Source: an uncultured Rhodocyclaceae bacterium (GTDB lineage Bacteria > Pseudomonadota > Gammaproteobacteria > Burkholderiales > Rhodocyclaceae). Taken from it: DNA of 11,157 bases. Shown one piece after another: positions 1 through 7,212 of this stretch. Below the pieces are notes generated by a model. It worked only from the letters and a program-made list of their open reading frames with translations, did not search any database and had not been told where the DNA came from. Within the stretch, counting starts at the first letter, position 1. Each line of letters begins with the position of its first letter. A program made the translations under genes and the position numbers. Location: positions 1-11,157 of the forward strand of contig CAJBAP010000335.1 of NCBI GenBank assembly GCA_903950295.1. Reading direction: 5' to 3'.

Positions 1-1
1 C

Positions 2-1246
2 GCAGCGTTGCTCTCGGCGCGCGACACAGCCGACAACGCGCTGCCACGCCCCCTGTCGGACGAGATTCACGCCGATCGCCACCACCGTGCCGCGCTCCTC
101 TTTGAGGCGGTCACCCGCCCCGGCGGCGAACAGCTTGGGCCGCGCTGGCAACGCTGGGCAGACGAACTCTTCCTCCACCCACGCTGGGGCTTCGTCGGCA
201 GCCTGGCCATCTTTGCCCTCGTGCTGTTCTTTGTCTTCGAGGTCAGCGCCTTCCTCGACAGCCTCACCGTCGCGCGCCTGATCGCCTGGGCCGAACCCTG
301 GCAGCCCACCGATCTTGGTGGCGTGGTCGCTCGCGCAGTGGTCGATGGCTTTATCGGCCTCGCCGGGATCGTCATTCCCTACATGATTCCGCTGGTGGTG
401 TTGCTCGTTTTTCTCGAAGAATCGGGCATCATGCATCGCGTGGCTTTCGTTGTGGATCGTGGTTTTCACCGCCTCGGTCTGCACGGCGGCGTTGCCCTGC
501 CTTTCCTCATGGGCCTGGGCTGCAACGTGCCGGCGCTCGCCGCCACGGCAGCTGTCACTCACGGCCGCGACCGCACTGTCGCTTCCCTGCTTATCACCTT
601 CCTGCCCTGTTCAGCGCGCTCGGCCATCCTGCTGGCGTTGGGGGGCAAGTATCTCGGTGGCCTCGGTGTGTTCGGGCTGTTCATGCTGGCGCCCATCGTC
701 GTCAGCCTGATCGGCAAGCTCTTGAAGCACCGTTATCCCGAAACCACGCCGGGCATGATCCAGGAAATTCCGCCCTACGCCCTGCCAACACTGCGCGCCT
801 TGCTGGCCAATACCTGGGAGCGCAGCCGCGACATCGTCACCATCGTGCTGCCGCTGCTCGTGGCTGGCAGTATCGTGCTGGCGCTGCTCGCCCATTTCGG
901 TGCCGATGAATGGATCAACCTGGCGCTCACGCCGATCACGGTCTGGTGGCTGGGCCTGCCGGTCGTGCTGGGTGTGCCGATTTTGTTCGGAGTGCTACGC
1001 AAGGAGCTTTCATTGCTGATGGTGTTCCAAGCACTCGGTACGCAGGAAATGGCAGGCGTACTCGACACCACGCAGATTGCCACCTTCCTCGTCTTCCTGA
1101 CCTTCTACGTGCCCTGTGTATCCACCTTTGCCATGATGCTCAAGCTGCTCGGCCGGCGCGAAGCGATCTTCTCGCTGGTGCTCTCGGTCGGCGCTGCGCT
1201 GGTGATCGCTGCTGCCGTGCGCTGGCCCCTGGAAATTTTGCTGTAA
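2..1246 (+). CDS. feoB: Ferrous iron transport protein B, C-terminal membrane part (5'-truncated)
   Basis: This is the membrane permease half of FeoB, the inner-membrane Fe(II) importer; the N-terminal GTPase domain should lie before the window. The frame is open to the first bases, so no start is visible (a TTG at 8 is internal). Counting from that TTG, the two Gate-type core signatures are present: GCNVPA at about 171-176 followed by LPCSAR at 199-204 in the first half, and FYVPCVSTF near the C-terminus in the second. About eight hydrophobic helices are visible, the first at residues 62-82. The long hydrophilic run before it (to about 60) corresponds to the linker after the G-domain region. 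The protein ends with a basic loop and one last helix, with no C-terminal cytoplasmic tail. It is convergent with the methyltransferase gene, 30 nt away, and its TAA stop runs into a dispersed repeat. The family call is firm. Confidence 0.95.
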   Translation, partial: AALLSARDTADNALPRPLSDEIHADRHHRAALLFEAVTRPGGEQLGPRWQRWADELFLHPRWGFVGSLAIFALVLFFVFEVSAFLDSLTVARLIAWAEPWQPTDLGGVVARAVVDGFIGLAGIVIPYMIPLVVLLVFLEESGIMHRVAFVVDRGFHRLGLHGGVALPFLMGLGCNVPALAATAAVTHGRDRTVASLLITFLPCSARSAILLALGGKYLGGLGVFGLFMLAPIVVSLIGKLLKHRYPETTPGMIQEIPPYALPTLRALLANTWERSRDIVTIVLPLLVAGSIVLALLAHFGADEWINLALTPITVWWLGLPVVLGVPILFGVLRKELSLLMVFQALGTQEMAGVLDTTQIATFLVFLTFYVPCVSTFAMMLKLLGRREAIFSLVLSVGAALVIAAAVRWPLEILL

Positions 1247-1269
1247 AAAGTCGGTTCTGGCGGGACGGC
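1245..1269 (+). repeat. Dispersed short repeat, copy A
   Basis: An A-run followed by GTCGGTTCTGGCGGGACGGC matches the repeat core GTCGGCGCTGGCGGGACGGC with two differences. It starts inside the feoB stop codon and fills most of the 30-nt gap between the convergent feoB and methyltransferase genes. No strong self-hairpin plus U-tract is evident, so it is not a typical intrinsic terminator. Confidence 0.7.
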
Positions 1270-1276
1270 AGAAAGA

Positions 1277-2419
1277 CTATTCCTTTACCCCGAGCCGCCA
1301 GAGCGAGGTCACTTCCGCGCTGCGCGCCGCACTTAGCGGGTCATCCGGGTCAGATGCCCGCGGGTGGGTCGGCTTGACATCCAGTCGCTCCAGCACCTGC
1401 AAACCAGCCCCATCGATAAACCCCAGCAACGCGCTGCGCGGGCGCAACTCCAGATGCTCGGCCAGGTCGGAAAGAATCAGCCAGCCTTCGCCGTCCGGCG
1501 CCAGATGTTCGGCCAATCCAGCAAGGAAGCCACGCAGCATGCGGCTGTCCGGGTCATACAGCGCATGTTCGAGCGGTGAGCTTGGTCGCGCCGGCACCCA
1601 GGGCGGGTTGCAGACGATGAGCGCGGCGCATCCGCACGGAAACAGATCGGTTCGCAATACCTCGACCTGCCTGTTCAGGCCAAGTTGGGCAAGGTTCGCG
1701 CGGGCGCACTCCAATGCCCGCTCATCCTGATCCGTGGCGACGACGCGCGCCACGCCACGCTTTGCCAGCACGGCGGCCAGCACACCGGTGCCGGTGCCGA
1801 TATCGAAGGCCAGACTGTTTGCAGCCAGCGCGCGCGGCAACGGAACGGCGGCTGCCAGATTCACATATTCACTGCGTATCGGTGCGAATACGCCATAGTG
1901 CGGGTGAATGCGTCCGCCGAGTGCGGGGATTTCGATGCCCTTCTTGCGCCACTCGTGCGCCCCGATCAGACCCAGCAGTTCGCGCAACGAGGAGACGTAA
2001 GGTGTGGCGACACGGCCACGAACTTCCTCGCAGGCCTGACGTACGTCAGGCGCGCGGCGCGCGGGAACGACATGATCCGCCGCAAACGAAATCAGCAGCA
2101 TCCCGAGCGTGCGGGCGCGTTGCCCCTGCGCCATGCGCTGCTGGTGGAAGGCATTGTCGGTGGTGGCTGACCGGTGCGGCTTGCGATCGAAGCGCCGTGC
2201 CATGGCCTGCAGCAACTGCCGCGCATTCTGAAAATCGCCGCGCCACAACAGGGCGGTGCCCTCGCAGGCAAGGCGATAGGCGGCATCTGCCGACAAGGTA
2301 TCGTCAGCCAGTTGGACGCGCTTGGGCGGCAACACGCCGGCCTCCGAGCGCCATTGGGCAGAGCAGTTCTCGCCCCCCTCGATCCAGTGTATCCAGTGGA
2401 CTGCTGGGCTTGTGTTCAC
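1277..2419 (-). CDS. Class I SAM-dependent methyltransferase (HemK/small-MTase-like)
   Basis: A 380-aa protein in the HemK/'methyltransferase small' superfamily, which methylates protein glutamine or nucleic-acid bases. The Rossmann SAM-binding motif I reads [10 protein letters not shown] at 206-215, with an acidic residue D230 at the end of strand 2. The catalytic motif IV is NPPW at 271-274, with W in place of the Y of HemK/PrmC. The N-terminal about 200 residues are a separate helical region that I do not recognise; it may bind the substrate. The GTG start at 2417-2419 was chosen because it overlaps the TGA of the upstream VOC gene (GTGA). The 68 codons further upstream in this frame are Arg/Gly-rich and lie inside that gene, so they are shadow. 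It is the last gene of the lgt-VOC-MTase unit. The substrate cannot be told from sequence; it could act on a ribosomal or translation protein or on RNA. Confidence 0.85.
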   Translation of the reverse strand: MNTSPAVHWIHWIEGGENCSAQWRSEAGVLPPKRVQLADDTLSADAAYRLACEGTALLWRGDFQNARQLLQAMARRFDRKPHRSATTDNAFHQQRMAQGQRARTLGMLLISFAADHVVPARRAPDVRQACEEVRGRVATPYVSSLRELLGLIGAHEWRKKGIEIPALGGRIHPHYGVFAPIRSEYVNLAAAVPLPRALAANSLAFDIGTGTGVLAAVLAKRGVARVVATDQDERALECARANLAQLGLNRQVEVLRTDLFPCGCAALIVCNPPWVPARPSSPLEHALYDPDSRMLRGFLAGLAEHLAPDGEGWLILSDLAEHLELRPRSALLGFIDGAGLQVLERLDVKPTHPRASDPDDPLSAARSAEVTSLWRLGVKE

Positions 2420-2880
2420 TTGCCCAGTGCCGCGATCACATCGGGCGGCGCCTGCACCAACTCGATTAATACGCCTTCGCCGGCGATGGGAAACTCGTCG
2501 CTGGCCTTGGGATGCAGAAAGCAGATGTCGTAGCCGGCCGCACCCTTGCGGATGCCGCCGGGCGCAAAACGCACGCCTTGTGCGGTGAGCCATTCGACCG
2601 CCTTCGGCAGATCGTCGATCCACAGGCCGACGTGGTTCAGCGGGGTGGTGTGCACCGCCGGCTTCTTTTCCGGATCGATCGGTTGCATCAGGTCGACCTC
2701 GACCTTGAACGCGCCCTTGCCCATGGCGCAGATATCCTCGTCAACGTTCTCGCGCTCGGAGACGAAATTGCCGGTCACCTCCAGCCCCAGCTTGTCGACC
2801 CAGAGCGTGCGCAGCTTGTCTTTGGAAGGCCCGCCGATGGCGATCTGCTGGATACCCAGCACCTTGAATGGTCTTGTCAT
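2416..2880 (-). CDS. VOC-family metalloprotein (glyoxalase / methylmalonyl-CoA epimerase-like)
   Basis: A 154-aa protein with the two beta-alpha-beta-beta-beta modules of the vicinal oxygen chelate fold. Likely metal ligands in fold order are Q12 (IQQIAIG), E61 (VEVDLMQP), H83 (LNHVGLWID) and E140 (GVLIEL). Gln in the first position resembles the eukaryotic glyoxalase I set (Q/E/H/E) rather than the usual bacterial His, so activity is plausible. The substrate could be a glutathione hemithioacetal or a CoA thioester, and the sequence does not decide. The loop with EKKPAVHTT before H83 and the [14 protein letters not shown] stretch are typical of proteins annotated as lactoylglutathione lyase-like or MMCE-like. 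The ATG at 2878-2880 overlaps the lgt stop (ATGA), which fixes the start. The downstream methyltransferase overlaps its stop (GTGA). All three genes are therefore probably translated in a coupled way. Confidence 0.88.
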   Translation of the reverse strand: MTRPFKVLGIQQIAIGGPSKDKLRTLWVDKLGLEVTGNFVSERENVDEDICAMGKGAFKVEVDLMQPIDPEKKPAVHTTPLNHVGLWIDDLPKAVEWLTAQGVRFAPGGIRKGAAGYDICFLHPKASDEFPIAGEGVLIELVQAPPDVIAALGK

Positions 2881-3677
2881 GATTGCTTTTTTCCCTCTGA
2901 CGAACAACGCTTCACAAATACCACGGTGCCGATGACGATCATCGGCAACGATAGCCACTGACCCATGCTCACCGTGTAGGACAGGCCGAAGATGCCGTGA
3001 TCGGGTTCGCGGAAATACTCGCCGCACCAGCGTGCGACGCCGTAACCGATCAGGAACAGCGCCGAGACCTGCATGCGTGGCCGTTCCTTCGTCGAGAACC
3101 ACCACAGCAACAGAAATAGCAGCAGTCCCTCGCCGAGCGCCTGATAGAGTTGCGACGGGTGGCGCGGGAGGATATCGACGCGCGGAAAGATCATCGCCCA
3201 CAAAAAGTCGGCGCTCACGGGACGGCCCCACAGCTCGCCATTGATGAAGTTGCCGATGCGCCCGAGTCCGAGTCCGATCGGGACCAGCGGCGCGATGAAG
3301 TCAGTGATCTGCCAGAAACCCAGCTGGTGCTTGCGACCGAACAGCGCCATCGCCACCAGCACACCGAGAAAGCCGCCATGAAAGCTCATGCCGCCCTGCC
3401 ATACCGCCAGAATTTCGAGCGGGTGCATTAGGTAATACGCTGGCTCGTAGAACAGCACCTGCCCAAGGCGACCACCCAGCACCACGCCGAGCACACCGTA
3501 GAAAAGCAGGTCATCCACGTGCTGCACACTCAGTCCGTGCCAGGGTTGCGTCAGTGCGCGACGCTTGCCAAGCAACAGAAATGCCAGAAAAGCCGCCAGA
3601 TACATCAGGCCATACCAGCGCACGGCGAGCGGGCCGAGGCTGATGGCGATGGGATCGAATTGAGGATGGATCAACAT
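2877..3677 (-). CDS. lgt: Prolipoprotein diacylglyceryl transferase
   Basis: Lgt moves a diacylglyceryl group from phosphatidylglycerol to the lipobox cysteine of prolipoproteins in the inner membrane, the first step of lipoprotein maturation. The 266-aa protein (from 3677) has seven hydrophobic segments and the family signatures. These are the HPQFDP N-terminus, RWYGLMYL, H100-G-G (the essential His region), the Lgt signature [14 protein letters not shown] at 139-152, PRHPSQLYQ, and R216/E220 in VARWCGEYF. The start at 3677 places HPQFDP at the usual position. An in-frame ATG six codons upstream (3695) is possible and has a GGCGGA-like site before it. The loop after ELWGR (RPVSADFLW) is encoded by a copy of the dispersed repeat and looks slightly longer than in relatives I recall. 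It heads the lgt-VOC-MTase operon. Confidence 0.95.
   Translation of the reverse strand: MLIHPQFDPIAISLGPLAVRWYGLMYLAAFLAFLLLGKRRALTQPWHGLSVQHVDDLLFYGVLGVVLGGRLGQVLFYEPAYYLMHPLEILAVWQGGMSFHGGFLGVLVAMALFGRKHQLGFWQITDFIAPLVPIGLGLGRIGNFINGELWGRPVSADFLWAMIFPRVDILPRHPSQLYQALGEGLLLFLLLWWFSTKERPRMQVSALFLIGYGVARWCGEYFREPDHGIFGLSYTVSMGQWLSLPMIVIGTVVFVKRCSSEGKKQS
3202..3226 (+). repeat. Dispersed short repeat, copy B, inside lgt
   Basis: An A-run followed by GTCGGCGCTCACGGGACGGC differs from the core at only two positions. On the lgt coding strand it is read as R-P-V-S-A-D-F-L, the loop just after the conserved ELWG. The reading frame matches that used by the long copy inside gluQ (R-P ... A-D-F-L). 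Nearly identical 20-mers elsewhere in the window make chance unlikely, but conserved coding constraint cannot be fully excluded. Confidence 0.6.
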
Positions 3678-3698
3678 GCCGCCATTTTGCCGCATTAA

Positions 3699-3720
3699 CG
3701 GTTCCGCCAGCGAGTGACTT
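3699..3720 (-). repeat. Degenerate repeat copy G upstream of lgt
   Basis: On the + strand this reads CGGTTCCGCCAGCGAGTGACTT. It shares CCGCCAGCG and, after a short mismatch of different length, GACTT with the reverse complement of the repeat core. It lies directly beside copy C in the same orientation, in the upstream region of lgt. It is weak on its own; position and orientation are its main support. Confidence 0.3.
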
Positions 3721-3725
3721 CCTGA

Positions 3726-3750
3726 GCCGTCCCGCCAGCGCCGACTTTTC
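3726..3750 (-). repeat. Dispersed short repeat, copy C
   Basis: An exact core match on the - strand (GTCGGCGCTGGCGGGACGGC preceded by AAAA), in the gap upstream of lgt. Together with flanking bases (TCCTG before, CTTAGAA after, spanning 3720-3756) it matches the region around copy E at 7404-7441. This makes a near-identical direct repeat around the low-G+C block. Confidence 0.85.
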
Positions 3751-3888
3751 TTAGAAGACGGCTACGCGCCCATTCCGGACATGGCGACTGCTCCATAGCT
3801 GCCGTTCAATGTGGAGATGACCGGCGCTGCACGGCCTTATCGCGCAGCCCCCCTGGAGCGGAACGCTAGACACATAGGCGCTGATCAG

Positions 3889-3911
3889 AAAGTCAGCGCT
3901 GACGGGGCGGC
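3889..3911 (+). repeat. Dispersed short repeat, copy D
   Basis: AAA followed by GTCAGCGCTGACGGGGCGGC, three differences from the core. The changes make GTCAGCGCTGAC a perfect 12-bp palindrome. It is inverted relative to copy C, 138 nt away, so C and D together look like the ends of a small non-coding element of about 186 bp. It ends 8 nt before the stop codon of the hypothetical membrane gene. Confidence 0.6.
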
Positions 3912-3918
3912 ATGTGAC

Positions 3919-4482
3919 TTACCGCTTTCCGAAGCGATCCCCTTCGTCTCGAATGTCATATTCGAGGAATCCAGCTAGGTCCTCAGCAAAAGCATTCCGA
4001 ACGTCTTCCTGCCTGGCAATCGAAAATCCCAGCCCGGTCACGCCAACAACCTCGACGTGGTAGAAGTAAGTGCCGCCCGAGTCGAATGTACTGAAGGTTC
4101 TGTATTTCAACAGCGTTCCGTTTCGCAGCAGGTCGACTGCGGCGGACCTCGTTAAGCCGAATACTCCATACGACTTGATAGCGCGCTTTTTGGCAGGCTC
4201 GAAAGTTCTTTGCTGCCATGTCAGTCCAAAAAGAACCGCCATGATGAGCAAGGGTGGACAGAAAGCGAGCGCGGCCCAGGTAATGAAGCCGCCGCTTTCC
4301 CAAGCAGACCCGAGTAATACGAAGCACGGAATGCCGAACAACAGCCCCATAAATACCCTTACGGGCGATGCTTTGGACCGTACGGTGAAGCGGGACGGGG
4401 CGCTACGGTCCACCTCCGACAGACTCAAGTCCATGTCGGTATCGGCAAGGATATTCTCGAATTGGCGCCGTAGCGAGTTCAA
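3919..4482 (-). CDS. Hypothetical two-helix membrane protein, possible PH-like cytosolic domain
   Basis: I do not recognise this gene. The 187-aa product has a polar N-terminus (1-40), two closely spaced hydrophobic helices at about 42-60 and 64-88 joined by a short turn, and then a soluble C-terminal half. That half alternates short strands (RTFEPAKKRAIKSYG, LLKYRTFSTF, TYFYHVEVVGV, GLGFSIA) and ends in an amphipathic helix (RNAFAEDLAGFLEYDI). The pattern resembles bacterial membrane-anchored PH-like domains; this is inference from pattern only. The only start at the 5' end is a TTG at 4482 without a clear ribosome site. An ATG at 4434 (residue 17) is the alternative, and the N-terminus may be longer by a non-standard start. 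Its G+C is lower than lgt or clsB. It stands alone, downstream of a tract with decayed-looking sequence. The opposite-strand frame of similar length lacks protein-like character. Confidence 0.6.
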   Translation of the reverse strand: MNSLRRQFENILADTDMDLSLSEVDRSAPSRFTVRSKASPVRVFMGLLFGIPCFVLLGSAWESGGFITWAALAFCPPLLIMAVLFGLTWQQRTFEPAKKRAIKSYGVFGLTRSAAVDLLRNGTLLKYRTFSTFDSGGTYFYHVEVVGVTGLGFSIARQEDVRNAFAEDLAGFLEYDIRDEGDRFGKR

Positions 4483-4595
4483 TGCCGTACCGCAGCTTAA
4501 GTTGGCCTACGACGCTGTAGGAAAAGCAACTTCATGCTGTCATCGTGCCACTACGCACATGGAATGGCAACTGTCGACGGCCGCTTTTGGCAGAA

Positions 4596-4691
4596 TTAGT
4601 TCGCCAACGGCAGATTCAGAGTGCATGAACTCCAGTGGCCGGCGGACAGAATGGCGATTGACACAAAAATCCTCAGGAAGGTATTCATCAT
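4596..4691 (-). other. Tiny ORF resembling a truncated signal peptide
   Basis: Two adjacent ATGs open a 31-codon frame. Its product has a classic secretion-leader shape: a short N-terminus with one Arg, a hydrophobic run (FVSIAILSAG), then HWSSC and a short tail before TAA. The Cys could be a lipobox-like or cleavage-proximal residue, but the frame stops eight residues later. It may be the remnant of a secreted-protein gene, a genuine small protein, or chance. The ribosome site is weak (GGA five bases before the first ATG). The rest of 4483-4736 shows no other gene I can support. Confidence 0.25.
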
Positions 4692-4736
4692 GATGTCCGG
4701 TTGAAATCAAACTCAATATTTTCTAACCCCGACCTA

Positions 4737-5087
4737 TTACCAGTCTGCACCTTCGAACGGCATCATAGGATGACCACGGATAACCGGTTCTGAGTAAATA
4801 ATCCCGCCACTCGGTTCCCCTATCTTTCCGGCCTCGTAGAGCGCTTCAAAGATGCTGTCAGCGAATTCCGATTCAACCATGATGATCAGTACATCCCGCT
4901 CTTGAAAGAACATTTGTCCAGTGCGGATTCGTTGTGCACCAACCCCCCGGGCATGATGATGCGAGATTGACAAGACACCACGTACCTCACGGAATTGTTC
5001 GGTCAGCTGCGTCCCCTTTCCTGCGGCGACAATGGCTGTAATGAGTTCTTTTTCGACGGCACGACCAATATGGGCCAGGACGCTCAT
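4737..5087 (-). CDS. PII-like signalling protein, second copy
   Basis: A 116-aa protein with the ferredoxin-like PII core: helix EKELITAIVAAGKGTQLTEQFRE, strand GVLSISHHHARGVG (37-50) and strand ERDVLIIMVES. These are followed by helix EFADSIFEALYEAGKIGE and strand GGIIYSEPV. The canonical PII signatures (YRGAEY with the uridylylated Tyr, and TGxxGDGKIF) are absent, so it belongs to the PII-like rather than the GlnB/GlnK group. The HHHARGVG loop occupies the position where PII proteins bind nucleotide and effector. It overlaps the upstream PII-like gene by 4 nt (ATGA) and is the last gene of the DUF1538 operon. By analogy with AmtB-GlnK or SbtA-SbtB it probably binds and gates the membrane protein in response to a nucleotide or ion signal; that role is inference. 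Confidence 0.82.
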   Translation of the reverse strand: MSVLAHIGRAVEKELITAIVAAGKGTQLTEQFREVRGVLSISHHHARGVGAQRIRTGQMFFQERDVLIIMVESEFADSIFEALYEAGKIGEPSGGIIYSEPVIRGHPMMPFEGADW

Positions 5088-5467
5088 GACTTCTTGCTTT
5101 CGGTATGAAGGCCGAAGCGGGCCGCAATTTCATGGGGTACATAGGTTGCCATCCGGTTAATCGGCGTCATCCACAGTATTCCCATGCCTGGCGTATCCAT
5201 TTTCGCGGATACAAAAATGCGCTCAAAGACAAAATCGGCCTGGTCAGCTGGCACCACGATATTGATCACTTCTTTCTCTGAGTTGATGGTGATTCCCAAA
5301 ATGCCGAGGCGTTTCTGCCGCACGCCAGTACCGCGTGCATGGAAGATCGTCGCTCCTTGAGCCCCGGCTTCCTGGGCTGCCTGCACAACCAAGTCAGCCG
5401 CCCCACGTTGCACAATGGCAGTAATCAATACCGCATCGGTGAGCACGATCATCTGGTTCTGGCTCAT
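5084..5467 (-). CDS. PII-like signalling protein, first copy
   Basis: A 127-aa PII-like protein. The N-terminal strand IVLTDAVLITAIV leads into helix GAADLVVQAAQEAGAQG. Next comes the glyoxalase-unrelated but PII-typical ATIFHARGTGVR (39-50), then a short T-loop region without the PII Tyr. Strand EKEVINIVVP, helix QADFVFERIF and strand GMGILWMTPINRMATYV follow, plus a C-terminal tail. The ATG at 5465-5467 was chosen because it starts the conserved strand, lies 2 nt after the DUF1538 stop and has AGGGAGA (5476-5481 region) eight bases upstream. The frame stays open far upstream only as a shadow of the DUF1538 gene. It differs clearly from the second PII-like protein (HARGTG versus HHHARGVG loops), so the two probably read different ligands or form mixed complexes. 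Likely partner: the DUF1538 protein. Confidence 0.85.
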   Translation of the reverse strand: MSQNQMIVLTDAVLITAIVQRGAADLVVQAAQEAGAQGATIFHARGTGVRQKRLGILGITINSEKEVINIVVPADQADFVFERIFVSAKMDTPGMGILWMTPINRMATYVPHEIAARFGLHTESKKS

Positions 5468-5469
5468 GA

Positions 5470-7164
5470 TTACATTCTCCCTGCCTTGATGCGTGTCTTC
5501 CAGTCGATCCAGAGACCGAACAGCATCACGCTGATAATAGGGCCTACCGAGCACATGGCGAGAATGCCGAAACCCTCCGTTGCACCGACGGCCTCGGCCA
5601 GCCCGACCCCGAGTGCCAGCAACAACGGAACGGTTACAGGACCGGTTGTCACACCAGCACTGTCCCATGCCAGGCTGACCAACTCCTCCCGTGAAAAATA
5701 GGTCAGGAATAATGCGACGGTATAGCTTGCGATGAGGATCCAGGCGAGCGACAGATCGAAGAGTATTTTCGCCACGCCAATGGCCGCACCAAAACCGACA
5801 CCGAGTGCGACAGCATGGATCAGCAGTTTTTTTCTGAACGCACCATCGGTCAGGTTCTCGACAGTCATTCCCATCGCGTTCAGCGCAGGTTCGGCAACCG
5901 TTGCTCCGTAGCCAATGACAAAAGCGAATACCAAGGTCATGGTGAGACCAAGAAATCGCGGGTATAGCGATGGTTCGCCGGTTTGGCGGTGGGGAGAGAA
6001 AGCCCAAGGCACATTATTCCCCGCCTGGTTGCCAAGTTCGACCAAGCCAGCGGTCAAGCCCACGTTGAAAACCATCATGCCGATCAAGGCAACCAGAATC
6101 CCATAAGTGAGTACAGTGGCCTGCTTGATTGGCTGACGCAGCAGGATGCGCTGCATGACAAAGAGCAGCAATACCAGGGGCAGAATTGCCCTTGCAGCAG
6201 CGAGCAGTTCGGTAATCGGGGTCTCCTGATGCCAGGCTTTTGCCAGACTGGTCTCGGCCGGCTCCCAAGTGACGCCTTGTGACTCCAAGTAGATGCCTGC
6301 ACTCAGCACCCCGATAACGGGAAGTAGCGACGCCAGTGTCACGATGCCGAAGCCTGACAGGGGGTTGTTACCTCGCCCTGCCGAAGCGGCTACGCCAATG
6401 CCGACCGCCAGAACCAGGGGAACGGTGACGGGACCCGTCGTTATTCCACCGCAATCCCATGCCAAGCCCAACACTTTCTCAAGTTGAGGATTACCTGCCG
6501 CATACAGGGTCATCAGCAGGCAAATAGGAACAATCCATGCCACCAAGGTCTTCAGGCGCCAGCCGAACATGAGACGTAACAGGCCCAGAATAACCGCCGC
6601 TCCAACCCCAAGGGCAACGGCCAGGACTAGCAAGCTTACTTGCGGCCCAAGCAGGGTTTTGAGTAATACCGCGTGTTCTGCTGAAACTGACGCACCGGCT
6701 GACTGGAGAGCACCAATAGCTGGTTCGGCAAACGTTGCAGTAACGCCCAGCAGACCACCAAAGCCGAGGATCATGAGCGGGCCGGAGCGCCCTGGCATCA
6801 AAAAGCCGATGTTTTCCGCAAAAGGCATCAACCCGGTCTTGACCCCTTCCATGAAGAACATCAGGCCAACAATGACTGCACATATCCCGAGGATGATGAC
6901 CTCTGCTTCATCGGGCGATGCACGCAATGCAAGGGCCTGAAAGCCAATCAACATCAGCGCAAGGGGGATGACCGCCTTGACCTGCTCATTCAACCGGATC
7001 GTGACGTAAGGCGTGACAAGCCGATGGATATCCACCATCCGCAAACGACCGCGCGTGGGCGGCAATTTGCGCTCAGTCGCATAGACATCGTTGTAACTGA
7101 TTTGGCGATGATGGCGCCGGATTGCACCCAGATACTGGCCGTAGCGAATCTCTTTATGTGGCAT
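5470..7164 (-). CDS. DUF1538 membrane transporter, two fused repeats
   Basis: A 564-aa polytopic membrane protein made of two homologous DUF1538 halves. The first carries TFAEPAI (144-150) and AWDCGGITTGPVTVPL (235-250), then GFGI. The second carries TVAEPAL (422-428) and AWDSAGVTTGPVTVPL (499-514), then GFGI. The paired EPA and TTGPVTVPL motifs, with mid-membrane Glu and Asp, look like an inverted- or duplicated-repeat ion carrier core. From memory, DUF1538 proteins (UmpA/UmpB of Halomonas, encoded as two genes) were reported as a Na+(K+)/H+ antiporter; transport of a cation here is therefore plausible but unproven. Residues 1-60 are a basic cytosolic lead-in. Start choice: the ATG at 7162-7164 has AGGGGA (7174-7179) nine bases upstream. 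It is the first gene of an operon with two PII-like genes. Confidence 0.88.
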   Translation of the reverse strand: MPHKEIRYGQYLGAIRRHHRQISYNDVYATERKLPPTRGRLRMVDIHRLVTPYVTIRLNEQVKAVIPLALMLIGFQALALRASPDEAEVIILGICAVIVGLMFFMEGVKTGLMPFAENIGFLMPGRSGPLMILGFGGLLGVTATFAEPAIGALQSAGASVSAEHAVLLKTLLGPQVSLLVLAVALGVGAAVILGLLRLMFGWRLKTLVAWIVPICLLMTLYAAGNPQLEKVLGLAWDCGGITTGPVTVPLVLAVGIGVAASAGRGNNPLSGFGIVTLASLLPVIGVLSAGIYLESQGVTWEPAETSLAKAWHQETPITELLAAARAILPLVLLLFVMQRILLRQPIKQATVLTYGILVALIGMMVFNVGLTAGLVELGNQAGNNVPWAFSPHRQTGEPSLYPRFLGLTMTLVFAFVIGYGATVAEPALNAMGMTVENLTDGAFRKKLLIHAVALGVGFGAAIGVAKILFDLSLAWILIASYTVALFLTYFSREELVSLAWDSAGVTTGPVTVPLLLALGVGLAEAVGATEGFGILAMCSVGPIISVMLFGLWIDWKTRIKAGRM

Positions 7165-7173
7165 TAAGCATTG

Positions 7174-7179
7174 TCCCCT
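7174..7179 (-). promoter_or_regulatory. Ribosome binding site of the DUF1538 gene
   Basis: AGGGGA on the - strand, nine bases before the ATG at 7164. It decides that start over an in-frame open stretch reaching 7242. A second ATG only two bases after it is in another frame and stops after four codons. Confidence 0.6.
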
Positions 7180-7212
7180 GATATGGAGATTGTGCCACGA
7201 CCAGTTGAGCTT

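Noticed and set aside
1245..1276. Intrinsic terminator between feoB and the methyltransferase
   Set aside because: No stable GC stem followed by a U-tract in either direction; the sequence is better explained as a repeat copy.
1714..2469. Long + strand frame opposite the methyltransferase
   Set aside because: Arg/Pro/Ala-rich antisense shadow typical of high-G+C coding DNA; the opposite strand has clear SAM and NPPW motifs.
2420..2623. N-terminal extension of the methyltransferase by 68 codons
   Set aside because: It lies inside the VOC gene in another frame, is Arg/Gly-rich with no fold-like pattern, and the GTG at 2417-2419 overlapping the VOC stop is a natural coupled start.
4070..4693. 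A 207-codon + strand frame opposite the hypothetical membrane gene
   Set aside because: Its product is Ser/Arg/Lys-rich with no hydrophobic core, while the - strand frame shows clean helices and strands.
5468..6007. Upstream extension of the first PII-like gene
   Set aside because: The extension is Cys/Arg-rich, overlaps the well-supported DUF1538 gene in another frame, and the PII fold begins at 5467 with a ribosome site.
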